In this document: positions 17,090 through 25,844 of the stretch, piece after piece
How the letters are laid out: each line of letters opens with the position of its first letter
How positions within the stretch are numbered: position 1 is the first letter of the stretch
Assembly: GCF_000494755.1 (NCBI RefSeq)
Contig: NC_022657.1
Span: forward strand, 7,656,001-7,720,000
Reading direction: 5' to 3'
DNA length: 64,000 bases
From: Amorphoplanes friuliensis DSM 7358
GTDB lineage: Bacteria; Actinomycetota; Actinomycetes; Mycobacteriales; Micromonosporaceae
Made by a program: the position numbers and the translations under genes
The notes under the pieces: model-generated
The model's database searches: none
Told to the model about the DNA's origin: nothing
What the model saw: the letters and a program-made list of their open reading frames with translations, nothing else

Positions 17090-18127
17090 CTACAGGGTGT
17101 GGATCAGCTCGACCAGGCGGGTGAGGACCTCGGGGTCGGTCTCCGGCATGACACCGTGACCGAGGTTGAAGACGTGCCCGGGCGCGGCGCGGCCCTCGGC
17201 GACGACCCGGCGGGCCTCGCGCTCGACGACCTCCCAGGGCGCGAAGAGGATCGCGGGGTCGAGGTTGCCCTGCACCGACCTGTCCGGCCCGATGACGGTC
17301 GTGGCCCGGTCCAGCGGGGTGCGCCAGTCGACACCGACCACGTCGGCGCCGGCCTCCCCCATGGCCTGGAGCAGCACACCCGTACCGACCCCGAAGTGGA
17401 TCCGCGGGACACCCGCATCCTGGAGACCGCTCAGCACGCGGGCGGAGTGCGGCAGGACGAACCGGCGGTAGTCCGCCTCGGACAGCGCGCCGGCCCACGA
17501 GTCGAAGAGCTGGACCGCACTGACACCCGCGCCGACCTGCACCCGCAGGAACGCCAGCGTGATGTCGGCCAGCTTGCCGCACAGCTCGTTCCAGAGGTCC
17601 GGGTCGCCGTACATCATGGCTTTGGTCTTCAGGTACGTCCGGGACGGGCCGCCCTCGATGAGATAGCTGGCCAGCGTGAACGGCGCACCCGCGAACCCGA
17701 TCAGCGGCGTCGCGCCGAGCTCCGGCACCAGCAGGCGCACGGCCTCGTCGACGTACGACACGTCACCCGGCTCCAGCGTCCCCAGCGCGGCGACGTCGGC
17801 GGCCGTACGGATCGGCTCGGCGACGACCGGGCCCGTGCCGGGCACGATGTCCAGGTCGACACCCGCGGCGGCCAGCGGCACCACGATGTCGCTGAACAGG
17901 ATGGCCGCGTCGACGCCGTGGCGGCGTACCGGCTGGAGGGTGATCTCGGTGACCAGGTCGGGACGGCGGCAGGACTCGAGCATCCCGACGCCTTCGCGGA
18001 TCTTGCGATATTCGGGCAGGGACCGGCCCGCCTGCCGCATGAACCAGACGGGCGTGTGCGGCACTGACCGGCCGCGGCAGGCCCGGACGAACACCGAATC
18101 CTGGAGAGTCGTGGTCACTTGCGACAT
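17090..18127 (-). CDS. hemE: Uroporphyrinogen decarboxylase
   Basis: 345 residues, normal length. The N-terminal active-site signature TPVWFMRQAGRSLPEYR is present (usual consensus has RYLPEYR; here Ser replaces Tyr), followed by ILFSDIVVPL with the catalytic Asp, GFAGAPFTLASYLIEGG and FNLGHGVMPETDPEVL. It removes four acetate carboxylates from uroporphyrinogen III to give coproporphyrinogen III. Start ATG 18127 gives MSQVTTTLQDS; the upstream extension overlaps the divergent DUF3000 gene. First gene of the heme operon. Confidence 0.96.
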   Translation of the reverse strand: MSQVTTTLQDSVFVRACRGRSVPHTPVWFMRQAGRSLPEYRKIREGVGMLESCRRPDLVTEITLQPVRRHGVDAAILFSDIVVPLAAAGVDLDIVPGTGPVVAEPIRTAADVAALGTLEPGDVSYVDEAVRLLVPELGATPLIGFAGAPFTLASYLIEGGPSRTYLKTKAMMYGDPDLWNELCGKLADITLAFLRVQVGAGVSAVQLFDSWAGALSEADYRRFVLPHSARVLSGLQDAGVPRIHFGVGTGVLLQAMGEAGADVVGVDWRTPLDRATTVIGPDRSVQGNLDPAILFAPWEVVEREARRVVAEGRAAPGHVFNLGHGVMPETDPEVLTRLVELIHTL

Positions 18128-18204
18128 CGTGCCACGTGAGTGAACGAGGCTGTGCGGCGCGCCGCGCAAGGGAGGATCGCGGTGATCGGCATAGGCTTCG
18201 TCCC

Positions 18205-18777
18205 ATGGCGCCCACGTCCGTTGCACCCGAGGCGTTCACCCGCGCCGTCGCCGGGCTCCGGGCTGCTGCGCCGCGCGAGGAGATCCTGCTCGAGGAGATC
18301 GCCGCGCCGCAGCGGCTCGCCCCGTGGGGGTTCGCGCTGAGCGCGACCGTCCTGCGCGACGGTGACGAGGTGGCGAGCGGCCGGCTGATCCTGCTCCACG
18401 ACCCCGACGGGCACGACGCCTGGCAGGGCAACCTGCGGCTGGTCACCCTGATCACGGCCGAGCTGGAGTCCGACATGGCCGGCGACCCGCTGCTGCCCGC
18501 GGTCGCCTGGACCTGGCTCAGCGACGGCCTGGACCAGCACGCGGCGGCCTACACCGCGATCGGCGGCACGATCACCCAGACCACGTCGACCCGCTTCGGC
18601 GAGCTCGCCGGTCCGGCGCCGACCGCCGACCTGGAGATCCGCGCCTCGTGGACGCCGACCTCCGACGACCTCGGCGCCCACCTCCAGGGCTGGTGCACGA
18701 TGCTCGCCTCGACCGCGGGCCTTCCGCCCCCGGGCGTGACATCTCTCAACAACCGCCAGCGGGCGGACGCGAACTAA
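18205..18777 (+). CDS. DUF3000 domain protein
   Basis: 190 residues matching the actinobacterial DUF3000 family (M. tuberculosis Rv2680 has the same place beside hemE and RNase D). Conserved-looking stretches include PREEILLEEIAAPQRLAPWG, a GRLILLHDPDGHDAWQG turn, LITAELESDMAGDPLLPAVAW and CTMLASTAGLPPPGV. Function unknown; soluble, no membrane segment. Start ATG 18205; an in-frame extension to 18136 is rejected because it overlaps the hemE promoter region and codes an Arg-rich run. Confidence 0.88.
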   Translation: MAPTSVAPEAFTRAVAGLRAAAPREEILLEEIAAPQRLAPWGFALSATVLRDGDEVASGRLILLHDPDGHDAWQGNLRLVTLITAELESDMAGDPLLPAVAWTWLSDGLDQHAAAYTAIGGTITQTTSTRFGELAGPAPTADLEIRASWTPTSDDLGAHLQGWCTMLASTAGLPPPGVTSLNNRQRADAN

Positions 18778-19772
18778 CAGACCTTGAAGGCGTCACAAGC
18801 GGTCTTGATCGGTACGGCGATACCGATGCCCTCGGCGTCACGGGCTTTTGCGGTGGCGAGTCCGATGACCTCGTCCTCGCTGTTCACCACGGGTCCGCCG
18901 GAGTTGCCCGGGTTGATCGGCGCGTCGAACTGGATCGACGGGCCCTCGGCGTCGTCGGGCCGGTAGGCGCTGACAACACCCGTCGTCACGGTGTCCTCGA
19001 GGCCGAGCGGCGCGCCGACGACCACCACCTGCTGGCCCGGCTTGACCGTGGCGGGGGCGGTGTCGAGCCCGGCGATCTTGCGGTTGGCGCGGAGCAGCGC
19101 CAGATCCTTGTTCTTGCTGACCTTGACGATGGTCGCGGACAGCTCGTCCTTGCCACGCTCGAGGAAGACCTTGCGGTTACCGGACTCCCACACCGACTCG
19201 ACCACGTGGTAGTTCGTCAGCAGGTTCGCCTGGCCGTCCGCCGCCTTGTCGCCGACCGAGAACGCCGTACCGGTGAAGTTGCCGGCCCGGACCCGGAAGA
19301 CGCTCGGGAGCACGGTCTGTGAGATCGCCTCGGGGTCGAAGACCGCGGCGAGCTGCTTCTCCAGCCGGTCGGCCCGATCCGCGAGCTGATCCTGGCGGCC
19401 GATCGCCGCCGTGAGCTGTTCGGTGCTGGTCACGAGGCGGTGGTCGACCCGGTCCAGGCGCCAGGCCTGCCAGCCGGCGACCAGCAGCAGCACGATGACC
19501 AGCAGAATTGTCATCAGCCGGCTCCGGCCGCGGCCGTTGAGGACAGCAGGCTCGCTCGACGGTTCGGCGACCACCGGATAGGGCGCGGCGCCCGTGGGCG
19601 ACGGCAGGTACGGCCCGGGGGCACGGCGGGCCGGGCGCGGATGCCCTATCCGCGGGACGGCACGCGGCGCGGTGGCCCACTCACCCGAGGGGTGGTCGGG
19701 CAGGCTGAGCAGCGGATCCTGCGGTGCCCGGCGCGGGCCCGGCACCCCGAAGGGGTCGTAGGCAGTCGTCAT
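18774..19772 (-). CDS. Membrane-anchored trypsin-like serine protease (HtrA/S1C-like)
   Basis: 332 residues: a Pro/Arg-rich cytoplasmic N-terminus, one membrane helix (about 86-105), a short coiled segment (VTSTEQLTAAIGRQDQL region), then a chymotrypsin-fold protease with His in TNYHVVES, Asp in NKDLALLR and Ser in NPGNSGGPVV. A PDZ domain, usual in HtrA, is missing; the protein ends soon after the protease (two Cys in the final eight residues, CDAFKVC). Exported quality control or signalling is likely. Convergent with DUF3000 and divergent from RNase D. Confidence 0.88.
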   Translation of the reverse strand: MTTAYDPFGVPGPRRAPQDPLLSLPDHPSGEWATAPRAVPRIGHPRPARRAPGPYLPSPTGAAPYPVVAEPSSEPAVLNGRGRSRLMTILLVIVLLLVAGWQAWRLDRVDHRLVTSTEQLTAAIGRQDQLADRADRLEKQLAAVFDPEAISQTVLPSVFRVRAGNFTGTAFSVGDKAADGQANLLTNYHVVESVWESGNRKVFLERGKDELSATIVKVSKNKDLALLRANRKIAGLDTAPATVKPGQQVVVVGAPLGLEDTVTTGVVSAYRPDDAEGPSIQFDAPINPGNSGGPVVNSEDEVIGLATAKARDAEGIGIAVPIKTACDAFKVC

Positions 19773-19935
19773 GCGGCACGGGCCTCCCGGGTGTCGACGC
19801 TCCGGCCGGTAGTACGGACGAAAAGGGGTCCGCGGACGGGCCTCGGGCAGCTTTCTTCAAAGAGTCGAGTGGATCGAGGCCCGACGCGCCGGGACCCGGC
19901 TGCGCACCAGGGGGGCGGTACCCCCGTACGGTTAC

Positions 19936-21291
19936 GTGGTGACCGACGAAGCACCCCTGCGCCGTCGGGACGCGCCGGACCAAGCAGGGGACGGACCGCA
20001 CGCCGTGCCGCCCGACCCGATGTCTGGCGGTCCCGAGCCCGAGCCTGCCCGCACGTCCGTTCCCCTCACGGCGCCCCGGGACGGCACTCCGAGGCCGGTG
20101 GAGACCGCCGCTGAGCTGGCCGAAGTTGTCGCGCGCATGGCCGCCGGCACCGGCCCCGTGGCCGTCGACGCGGAACGCGCGTCCGGCTACCGCTACACCC
20201 AGAAGGCCTATCTGGTGCAGCTGCGCCGGGCCGGTTCGGGCACCGTCCTGATCGATCCGATGCCCCTGGACGACCTGAGCACGCTCGACGAGGCGCTGGC
20301 GAACACCGAGTGGGTGCTGCACGCCGCGAGCCAGGACCTGGCCTGCCTGGCCGAGATCGGCATGAAGCCGCGCAAGCTCTTCGACACCGAGCTCGCCGCC
20401 CGACTGGCCGGTTTCGAGCGTGTCGGCCTGGCCGCGCTGACCGAGCAGCTGCTCGGCTATTCGCTGGAGAAGCACCACTCGGCGGCCGACTGGTCGACCC
20501 GCCCGCTGCCGGAGTCCTGGCTGACGTACGCCGCCCTGGACGTCGAGATGCTCACCGACCTGCGCGACCTGCTCGCCGCGGAGCTCGACCGGCAGGGCAA
20601 GTCCGCCTGGGCCGCCGAGGAGTTCGAGGCCCTCGTGGCCAGCGCCGACCGTCCGCCCCGCACCCGCCCCGACCCGTGGCGCCGCACGTCGGGAATACAC
20701 CGAGTCCGTGGTGCCCGCGCTCAGTCCCGCGTCCGCGCCCTCTGGTACGCCCGCGACGGCGTGGCGTCCCGCCGCGACTCGGCGCCGGGTCGTGTCCTGC
20801 CCGACTCGGCGATCATCGCGGCGGCCGAGCTGGACCCCAAGGACGAACGCACCCTGCTCGGCCTGCCCGGCTTCGGTGGCCGCTCGGTCCGCCGCCTGGC
20901 CCGGGTCTGGCTCGACGCGCTCGACGCCGCCCGCGCCCTGCCCGACGACGAGCTGCCGGTGAACGTGCCGGTGGAGGGCCCGCCGCCCCCGCACCGCTGG
21001 GCGGAACGCGACCCGATCGCCGCCGCGAGGTTGCAGCGCTGCCGCCAGGTGGTCATCAGCACCGCGGAGGCGCACACCCTGCCGCCGGAAAACCTGATCA
21101 GCCCGGACTTCATCCGCCGGCTGGCCTGGTCCCCGCCGGAGGAGGTCACCCCGCAGGCCGTGGCGGACACCCTCCTCGGCTTCGGCGCACGCAACTGGCA
21201 GGTCGTCCTGCTCGCCGACAACATCGCCAAGGCCCTGCCCGAGGTGCAGCCCGACGCCCAGCCCGAGACTCCGGCCGACCCGGCAGATTGA
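19936..21291 (+). CDS. rnd: Ribonuclease D-like 3'-5' exonuclease with HRDC domain
   Basis: 451 residues. The DEDD exonuclease motifs are recognisable: Exo I VAVDAERASGYRYTQ, Exo II WVLHAASQDLACL, Exo III YAALDVEMLTDLRD. An HRDC domain follows (about 230-320; ARDGVASRRDSAPGRVLPD). It likely trims 3' ends of structured RNAs. Two consecutive GTG codons (19936, 19939) can start it. The N-terminus carries an extra Pro/Asp-rich 50 residues. In M. tuberculosis the homologue Rv2681 also lies between DUF3000 and dxs. Confidence 0.9.
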   Translation: MVTDEAPLRRRDAPDQAGDGPHAVPPDPMSGGPEPEPARTSVPLTAPRDGTPRPVETAAELAEVVARMAAGTGPVAVDAERASGYRYTQKAYLVQLRRAGSGTVLIDPMPLDDLSTLDEALANTEWVLHAASQDLACLAEIGMKPRKLFDTELAARLAGFERVGLAALTEQLLGYSLEKHHSAADWSTRPLPESWLTYAALDVEMLTDLRDLLAAELDRQGKSAWAAEEFEALVASADRPPRTRPDPWRRTSGIHRVRGARAQSRVRALWYARDGVASRRDSAPGRVLPDSAIIAAAELDPKDERTLLGLPGFGGRSVRRLARVWLDALDAARALPDDELPVNVPVEGPPPPHRWAERDPIAAARLQRCRQVVISTAEAHTLPPENLISPDFIRRLAWSPPEEVTPQAVADTLLGFGARNWQVVLLADNIAKALPEVQPDAQPETPADPAD

Positions 21292-22235
21292 TCAAGCCGC
21301 CGCTCTTCACCGCGCTCGAGGGAGCCCGGTCGGTGCTCCTCGCGGGCGCCGGTGGCGGTTTCGACATATATGCCGGGTTACCGCTGGCGTTCGCCCTGCG
21401 CGACGCCGGCGTGGATGTCCACCTGGCCAACCTGTCCTTCACCCAGCTGGGCCTGCTCGACCTCGAAGCCTGGCTCGACCCGGACCTGGCGCTGATCATG
21501 CCGGACACCCGCGGACCCGACGACTACTTCCCCGAGCGGACCCTCGCGCGGTGGCTCGCGGCCCACGACATGCCGCCGGCCGTGCACGCCTTCCCGCGGA
21601 CCGGCGTCCAGCCGCTCCGCGCGGCCTACCAAAACCTGATCACCCGGTACGCCGTGGACGCGATCGTGCTGGTCGACGGTGGCACGGACATCCTGATGCG
21701 CGGTGACGAGGCCGGGCTGGGCACGCCGGAGGAGGACATGGCGAGCCTGGGCGCCGTGGCCGGACTCGACGTGCCGACCCGGCTGGTGACCTGCCTCGGC
21801 TTCGGCATCGACGCGTACCACGGCGTCAACCACGTCCAGGTGCTGGAAAATCTCGCCACGCTGGACCGCGACGGCGCCTACCTGGGTGCTCTGTCCATCC
21901 CCGGCCACGGCCGGGAGGCGGCGCTCTACCGCGACGCGGTCGCCGACGCCCAGGCCACGACCCCGATGCGGCCGAGCATCGTGCAGGGCCAGATCGCCGC
22001 GGCCACCCGCGGCGCCAGCGGCAACGAGCAGTTCACGACCCGCACGGCGGACAGCACGCTCTTCGTCAACCCGCTGATGGCCGTCTACTTCACCGTCGAC
22101 CTCCCGGCCCTGGCCCGCCACAACCTCTACCTCGACCGCCTCGAGGACACCGTCGGCATGCGCCAGATCAGCACCCGCATCGAGAGGTTCCGAGCCGGGA
22201 TCACCCCCCGGCTGGCGCGCACCTACCCGCACTGA
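21288..22235 (+). CDS. DUF1152 domain protein
   Basis: 315 residues of the DUF1152 family: ARSVLLAGAGGGFDIYAGLPLAF, a Rossmann-like nucleotide-binding start, DAIVLVDGGTDILMRGDEAG, and TCLGFGIDAYHGVNH. Function unknown; the GAGGG and VDGGTD loops suggest nucleotide or metal binding. The start is inferred to be TTG 21288, whose last two bases overlap the RNase D stop (TTGA), so expression depends on the upstream gene. No later ATG/GTG would preserve the first strand. Confidence 0.85.
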   Translation: MIKPPLFTALEGARSVLLAGAGGGFDIYAGLPLAFALRDAGVDVHLANLSFTQLGLLDLEAWLDPDLALIMPDTRGPDDYFPERTLARWLAAHDMPPAVHAFPRTGVQPLRAAYQNLITRYAVDAIVLVDGGTDILMRGDEAGLGTPEEDMASLGAVAGLDVPTRLVTCLGFGIDAYHGVNHVQVLENLATLDRDGAYLGALSIPGHGREAALYRDAVADAQATTPMRPSIVQGQIAAATRGASGNEQFTTRTADSTLFVNPLMAVYFTVDLPALARHNLYLDRLEDTVGMRQISTRIERFRAGITPRLARTYPH

Positions 22236-22432
22236 CCAGCCACAACGGGTCTGCCATGCACGCAGCCGGCAATCGGCGGGAGCGACGGTCAGAACCATGC
22301 AACCAGGTGCGACATCCTGAATTTGATCGTCTTCTCACTTACGGTCGAGGTGGATCCGACACCGAGGTAGGCAAACAAGTTACCGACGAGTAGCATGAAA
22401 TCCCCCTGGGTTCGCCTGCAAGGAGGCTTGTT

Positions 22433-23629
22433 GTGCCCCGAGTAAGCCGCGAGGTCGTCTTCGTCGACGGCGTCCGCACCCCGTTCGGCAAGGCGGGTGG
22501 CATGTATGCCGAGACCCGCGCCGACGACCTGGTGATTCGATGCATCCGTGAGTTGATGCGGCGTAATCCGCAGCTTCCGCCCGAGCGTGTGGACGAGGTG
22601 GCCATCGCCGCCACCACGCAGACCGGCGACCAGGGGCTGACCATCGGTCGCACGGCCGCCCTGCTGTCCGGGCTGCCCAAGACCGTTCCCGGTTACGCCA
22701 TCGACCGGATGTGCGCCGGCGCCATGACCGCGGTGACCAACGTCGCCGGTGGCATCGCGATGGGCGCCTACGACGTGGCCATCGCCGGTGGTGTCGAGCA
22801 CATGGGCCACCACCCGATGGGTGAGGGTGTCGACCCGAACCCCCGGATCCTGGCCGAGAAGCTCGTCGACCCGTCCGCGCTGGTCATGGGTTCGACCGCC
22901 GAAAATCTGCACGACCGTCTGCCGCAGATCACCAAGGAGCGTGTCGACGCGTACGGGCTGGCCTCGCAGGAGAAGACGGCCAAGGCGTACGCGAACGGCA
23001 AGCTGCAGCCCGACATGGTGTCCGTGGCGATCCGCAACGCCGAGCAGGGCTGGGGTCTGGCGACCGTCGACGAGGCTCCGCGGGAGACGTCGATGGAAAA
23101 GCTGGCCACGCTCAAGACGCCGTTCCGGCCGCACGGCAAGGTCACCGCGGGCAATGCGGCCGGCCTCAACGACGGCGCCACGGCGGCCCTGCTGGCCGAC
23201 GAGGAGACCGCGCGTGAGCTGGGACTTCCCGTCGCCATGCGCATGGTCTCGTACGGTTTTGTCGGTGTCGAGCCGGAGATCATGGGTTACGGCCCGATCC
23301 CGTCGACCGAGAAGGCCCTGCGTCTCGCCGGTCTGACCATCGACGACATCGGCCTGTTCGAGCTCAACGAGGCCTTCGCCGTGCAGGTCCTGGCGTTCCT
23401 CGACCACTACGGCATCGCCGACGACGACCCGCGGGTCAACCCGTGGGGCGGCGCGATCGCGATCGGGCACCCGCTGGCGAGCTCCGGCGTCCGGCTGATG
23501 ACGCAGCTGGCCCGCCACTTCGCCGAGCACCCCGAGGTCCGGTACGGCATCAACGCCATGTGCATCGGCATCGGCATGGGCGGCACGGTCATCTGGGAGA
23601 ACCCGAACTGGGAAGGAAACGACAAGTGA
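22433..23629 (+). CDS. fadA: Acetyl-CoA C-acyltransferase (3-ketoacyl-CoA thiolase)
   Basis: 398 residues, thiolase. Nucleophilic Cys in IDRMCAGAMTAV (about residue 89), GGVEHMGHHPMG, the NEAFAVQV block, His in IAIGHPLASSGVRL and second Cys in NAMCIGIGMGG. It cleaves 3-ketoacyl-CoA in beta-oxidation. The GTG start at 22433 is set by AAGGAGG six bases upstream. The next gene starts on its stop (GTGA), giving a fadA-fadB operon, in the order seen near dxs and hemE in Streptomyces, as far as I recall. Confidence 0.95.
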   Translation: MPRVSREVVFVDGVRTPFGKAGGMYAETRADDLVIRCIRELMRRNPQLPPERVDEVAIAATTQTGDQGLTIGRTAALLSGLPKTVPGYAIDRMCAGAMTAVTNVAGGIAMGAYDVAIAGGVEHMGHHPMGEGVDPNPRILAEKLVDPSALVMGSTAENLHDRLPQITKERVDAYGLASQEKTAKAYANGKLQPDMVSVAIRNAEQGWGLATVDEAPRETSMEKLATLKTPFRPHGKVTAGNAAGLNDGATAALLADEETARELGLPVAMRMVSYGFVGVEPEIMGYGPIPSTEKALRLAGLTIDDIGLFELNEAFAVQVLAFLDHYGIADDDPRVNPWGGAIAIGHPLASSGVRLMTQLARHFAEHPEVRYGINAMCIGIGMGGTVIWENPNWEGNDK

Positions 23630-25695
23630 CGGCACTCCCGGACTACCCCAACGAGGTTGTCACCAAGGCTCTCGTCCGGCTGGTGCGCGTGCCGGGGCTG
23701 GACAAGCCCGCTGCGCTGATCACGCTCGACAACGGCCTGGACTACAAGAAGCCGAACAGCTTCGGCCCGGCCGGGCTGCGGTCGCTCGACGAGGCGATCA
23801 CGGAGGCCACGGCGGCCGAGCCGGCGTTCATCGCGCTGACCGGTAAGCCGTACATCTTCTGTGTCGGTGCTGACATCACCGGCATGCCGTTCATCACGTC
23901 GCGGGACCAGGCCGTGGCGCTGGGTGAGCTGGGCCACTCGGTCTTCGCCCGGCTCAAGAACTCGGCCATCCCGACGTTCGCGTTCATCAACGGCGCGGCG
24001 CTCGGCGGTGGCCTCGAGGTCTCGCTGCACTGTCACTACCGGACGGTGTCCGGCGGTGCCGCGGCGCTCGGCCTGCCCGAGGTCGCGATCGGCCTGATCC
24101 CCGGCTGGGGTGGCAGCCAGTTGCTCCCCAACCTGATCGGTGTGCCGGGTGCGGCGCAGGTCATCCTGCAGAACCCCCTCACCCAGAAGGTCCTCAAGCC
24201 GAAGCAGGCCGCCGAGCTGGGCATCGCCGACGTGCTGTTCGAGCCGGCCGACTTCCTCGAGCGTTCACTCGAGTGGGCGGCGGGTGTGGTCAACGGTGAC
24301 GTGACCGTCGAGCGTCCCGAGGTCGACAAGGACATGTGGGAGGGCGTGCTCTTCTTCGCGAAGCAGCAGCTCGACGAGCGCCTCCACGGCGCCGTCCCGT
24401 CGGCCAACAAGGCCCTCGAGCTCCTTGCTCTCGCGAAGGACGCCACCTTTGAGGACGGTACGGCCGCGGAGACGCAGGCCCTCGCCGACCTGATCATGGG
24501 TGACGAGTCCCGCGCCAGCCTGTACGCGTTCGACCTGGTGCAGCGGCGTGCGAAGCGCCCGGTGGGCGTGCCCGACAAGTCGCTGGCCCGCAAGGTCACC
24601 AAGGTCGGCATCGTGGGCGCCGGTCTGATGGCGTCCCAGCTGGCGCTGCTGTTCGCCCGCCGCCTGCAGGTGCCGGTCGTCCTGACCGACCTCGACCAGG
24701 CCCGCGTCGACAAGGGCGTCGGGTACGTCGGCGGCCAGATCGACAAGATGGTCGGCCGGGGCCGGATGGACGAGGGCACCGCGGCCAAGCTGCGCGGCCT
24801 GGTCAGCGGCTCGGTCGACAAGTCCGTCTTCGCCGACGCCGACTTCGTCATCGAGGCCGTCTTCGAGAACCTCGACCTCAAGAAGCAGATCTGGGCCGAG
24901 CTGGAGAAGATCGTCAGCCCTTCGGCAGTGCTCGCCACCAACACGAGTTCGCTGTCGGTGACCGAAATGGCCGCCGACCTCGAGCACCCGGAACGTGTGG
25001 TCGGCTTCCACTTCTTCAATCCCGTCGCCGTGCTGCCGCTGCTCGAGATCATCAAGGGTGAGCGGACCGACGACGAGACGCTGGCCACGGCGTTCGCGGT
25101 CGGCAAGGAGCTGCGCAAGTCGTCGGTGCTGGTCAAGGACGCCCCGGCGTTCGTGGTCAACCGCCTGCTGACCCGCTTCACCAGCGAGGTCTTCAACGCC
25201 ATCGACGCCGGTACGCCCCTCGACGTGGTCGACACCGCACTCGACCCGCTGGGCCTGCCGATGCGCCCGATCGCGCTGCTGCAGCTCGTCGGCCCCGCCG
25301 TCGGCCTACACGTGGGCGAGACGCTGCACCAGGCGTTCCCGGACCGCTACGGCGACAGCCCCAACCTCCGCAAGATCGTCGACGCCGGCCTGCCGCTCAT
25401 GGTCGACGACGAGATCAACCCCGAGGTGGTCAAGCTGGTCGAGGGCGGTTCCGCTCCCCTGACCGGCGACCAGGTACGCCAGAAGGCGCTCGACGCCCTG
25501 GCCGAGGAGATCCGGCTCATGCTGGACGAAGGTGTCGTGGCCGAGGCACAGGACATCGACCTGTGCATGCTCCTCGGTGCCGGCTGGCCGTTCCACCTGG
25601 GTGGTGTGACGCCGTACCTCGACCGCAGCGGCACGTCGGAGCGTGTGACGGGCAAGCGGTTCCTGCCGCAGGGTGTCGCCAGCCTCCCGGCCTGA
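23626..25695 (+). CDS. fadB: Multifunctional enoyl-CoA hydratase/3-hydroxyacyl-CoA dehydrogenase (FadB-like)
   Basis: 689 residues. N-terminal crotonase domain (about 15-200) with the oxyanion and Glu positions in GGGLEVSLHCHYR and LPEVAIGLIPGWGG; NAD-binding domain from about 325 with VGIVGAGLMASQLALLFA; dehydrogenase core with ATNTSSLSVTEMA and active His in VGFHFFNP; C-terminal dehydrogenase domains to 660. Start GTG 23626 overlaps the fadA stop and has GGAAGGAAA upstream. With FadA it performs three successive steps of fatty acid beta-oxidation as the trifunctional complex. Confidence 0.95.
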   Translation: MTALPDYPNEVVTKALVRLVRVPGLDKPAALITLDNGLDYKKPNSFGPAGLRSLDEAITEATAAEPAFIALTGKPYIFCVGADITGMPFITSRDQAVALGELGHSVFARLKNSAIPTFAFINGAALGGGLEVSLHCHYRTVSGGAAALGLPEVAIGLIPGWGGSQLLPNLIGVPGAAQVILQNPLTQKVLKPKQAAELGIADVLFEPADFLERSLEWAAGVVNGDVTVERPEVDKDMWEGVLFFAKQQLDERLHGAVPSANKALELLALAKDATFEDGTAAETQALADLIMGDESRASLYAFDLVQRRAKRPVGVPDKSLARKVTKVGIVGAGLMASQLALLFARRLQVPVVLTDLDQARVDKGVGYVGGQIDKMVGRGRMDEGTAAKLRGLVSGSVDKSVFADADFVIEAVFENLDLKKQIWAELEKIVSPSAVLATNTSSLSVTEMAADLEHPERVVGFHFFNPVAVLPLLEIIKGERTDDETLATAFAVGKELRKSSVLVKDAPAFVVNRLLTRFTSEVFNAIDAGTPLDVVDTALDPLGLPMRPIALLQLVGPAVGLHVGETLHQAFPDRYGDSPNLRKIVDAGLPLMVDDEINPEVVKLVEGGSAPLTGDQVRQKALDALAEEIRLMLDEGVVAEAQDIDLCMLLGAGWPFHLGGVTPYLDRSGTSERVTGKRFLPQGVASLPA

Positions 25696-25704
25696 CCGTT
25701 TTTC

Positions 25705-25740
25705 AGTCACCCCCGTACCTGCCCAGGTGCGGGGGTGACT
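25705..25740 (+). terminator. Rho-independent terminator after fadB
   Basis: Seventeen-bp arms at 25705-25721 and 25724-25740 pair with one G-T wobble around a 2-base loop and are followed by TTTTGC; TTTTTC also precedes the left arm. It begins 9 bp after the fadB stop. One of the few hairpins here with a real T-run. Confidence 0.88.
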
Positions 25741-25844
25741 TTTGCAATACCACTGTGTTCCAACAGTGACGGTTACGCGACGCCACGAGTTGCTCGTCCT
25801 CGGTAGGCTCCGGCGGCTGACGTCTTTAGTTCTGGAGCTTCCTT

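Noticed and set aside
15782..18067. 761-residue plus-strand frame opposite hemG/hemE
   Set aside because: Shadow frame; composition is Arg/Gly/Asp-rich and the opposite strand carries two full heme enzymes.
22236..22432. FadR-type operator before fadA (partial dyad around TTACCGACGAGTAG)
   Set aside because: Symmetry is imperfect and short; not enough to call a site.
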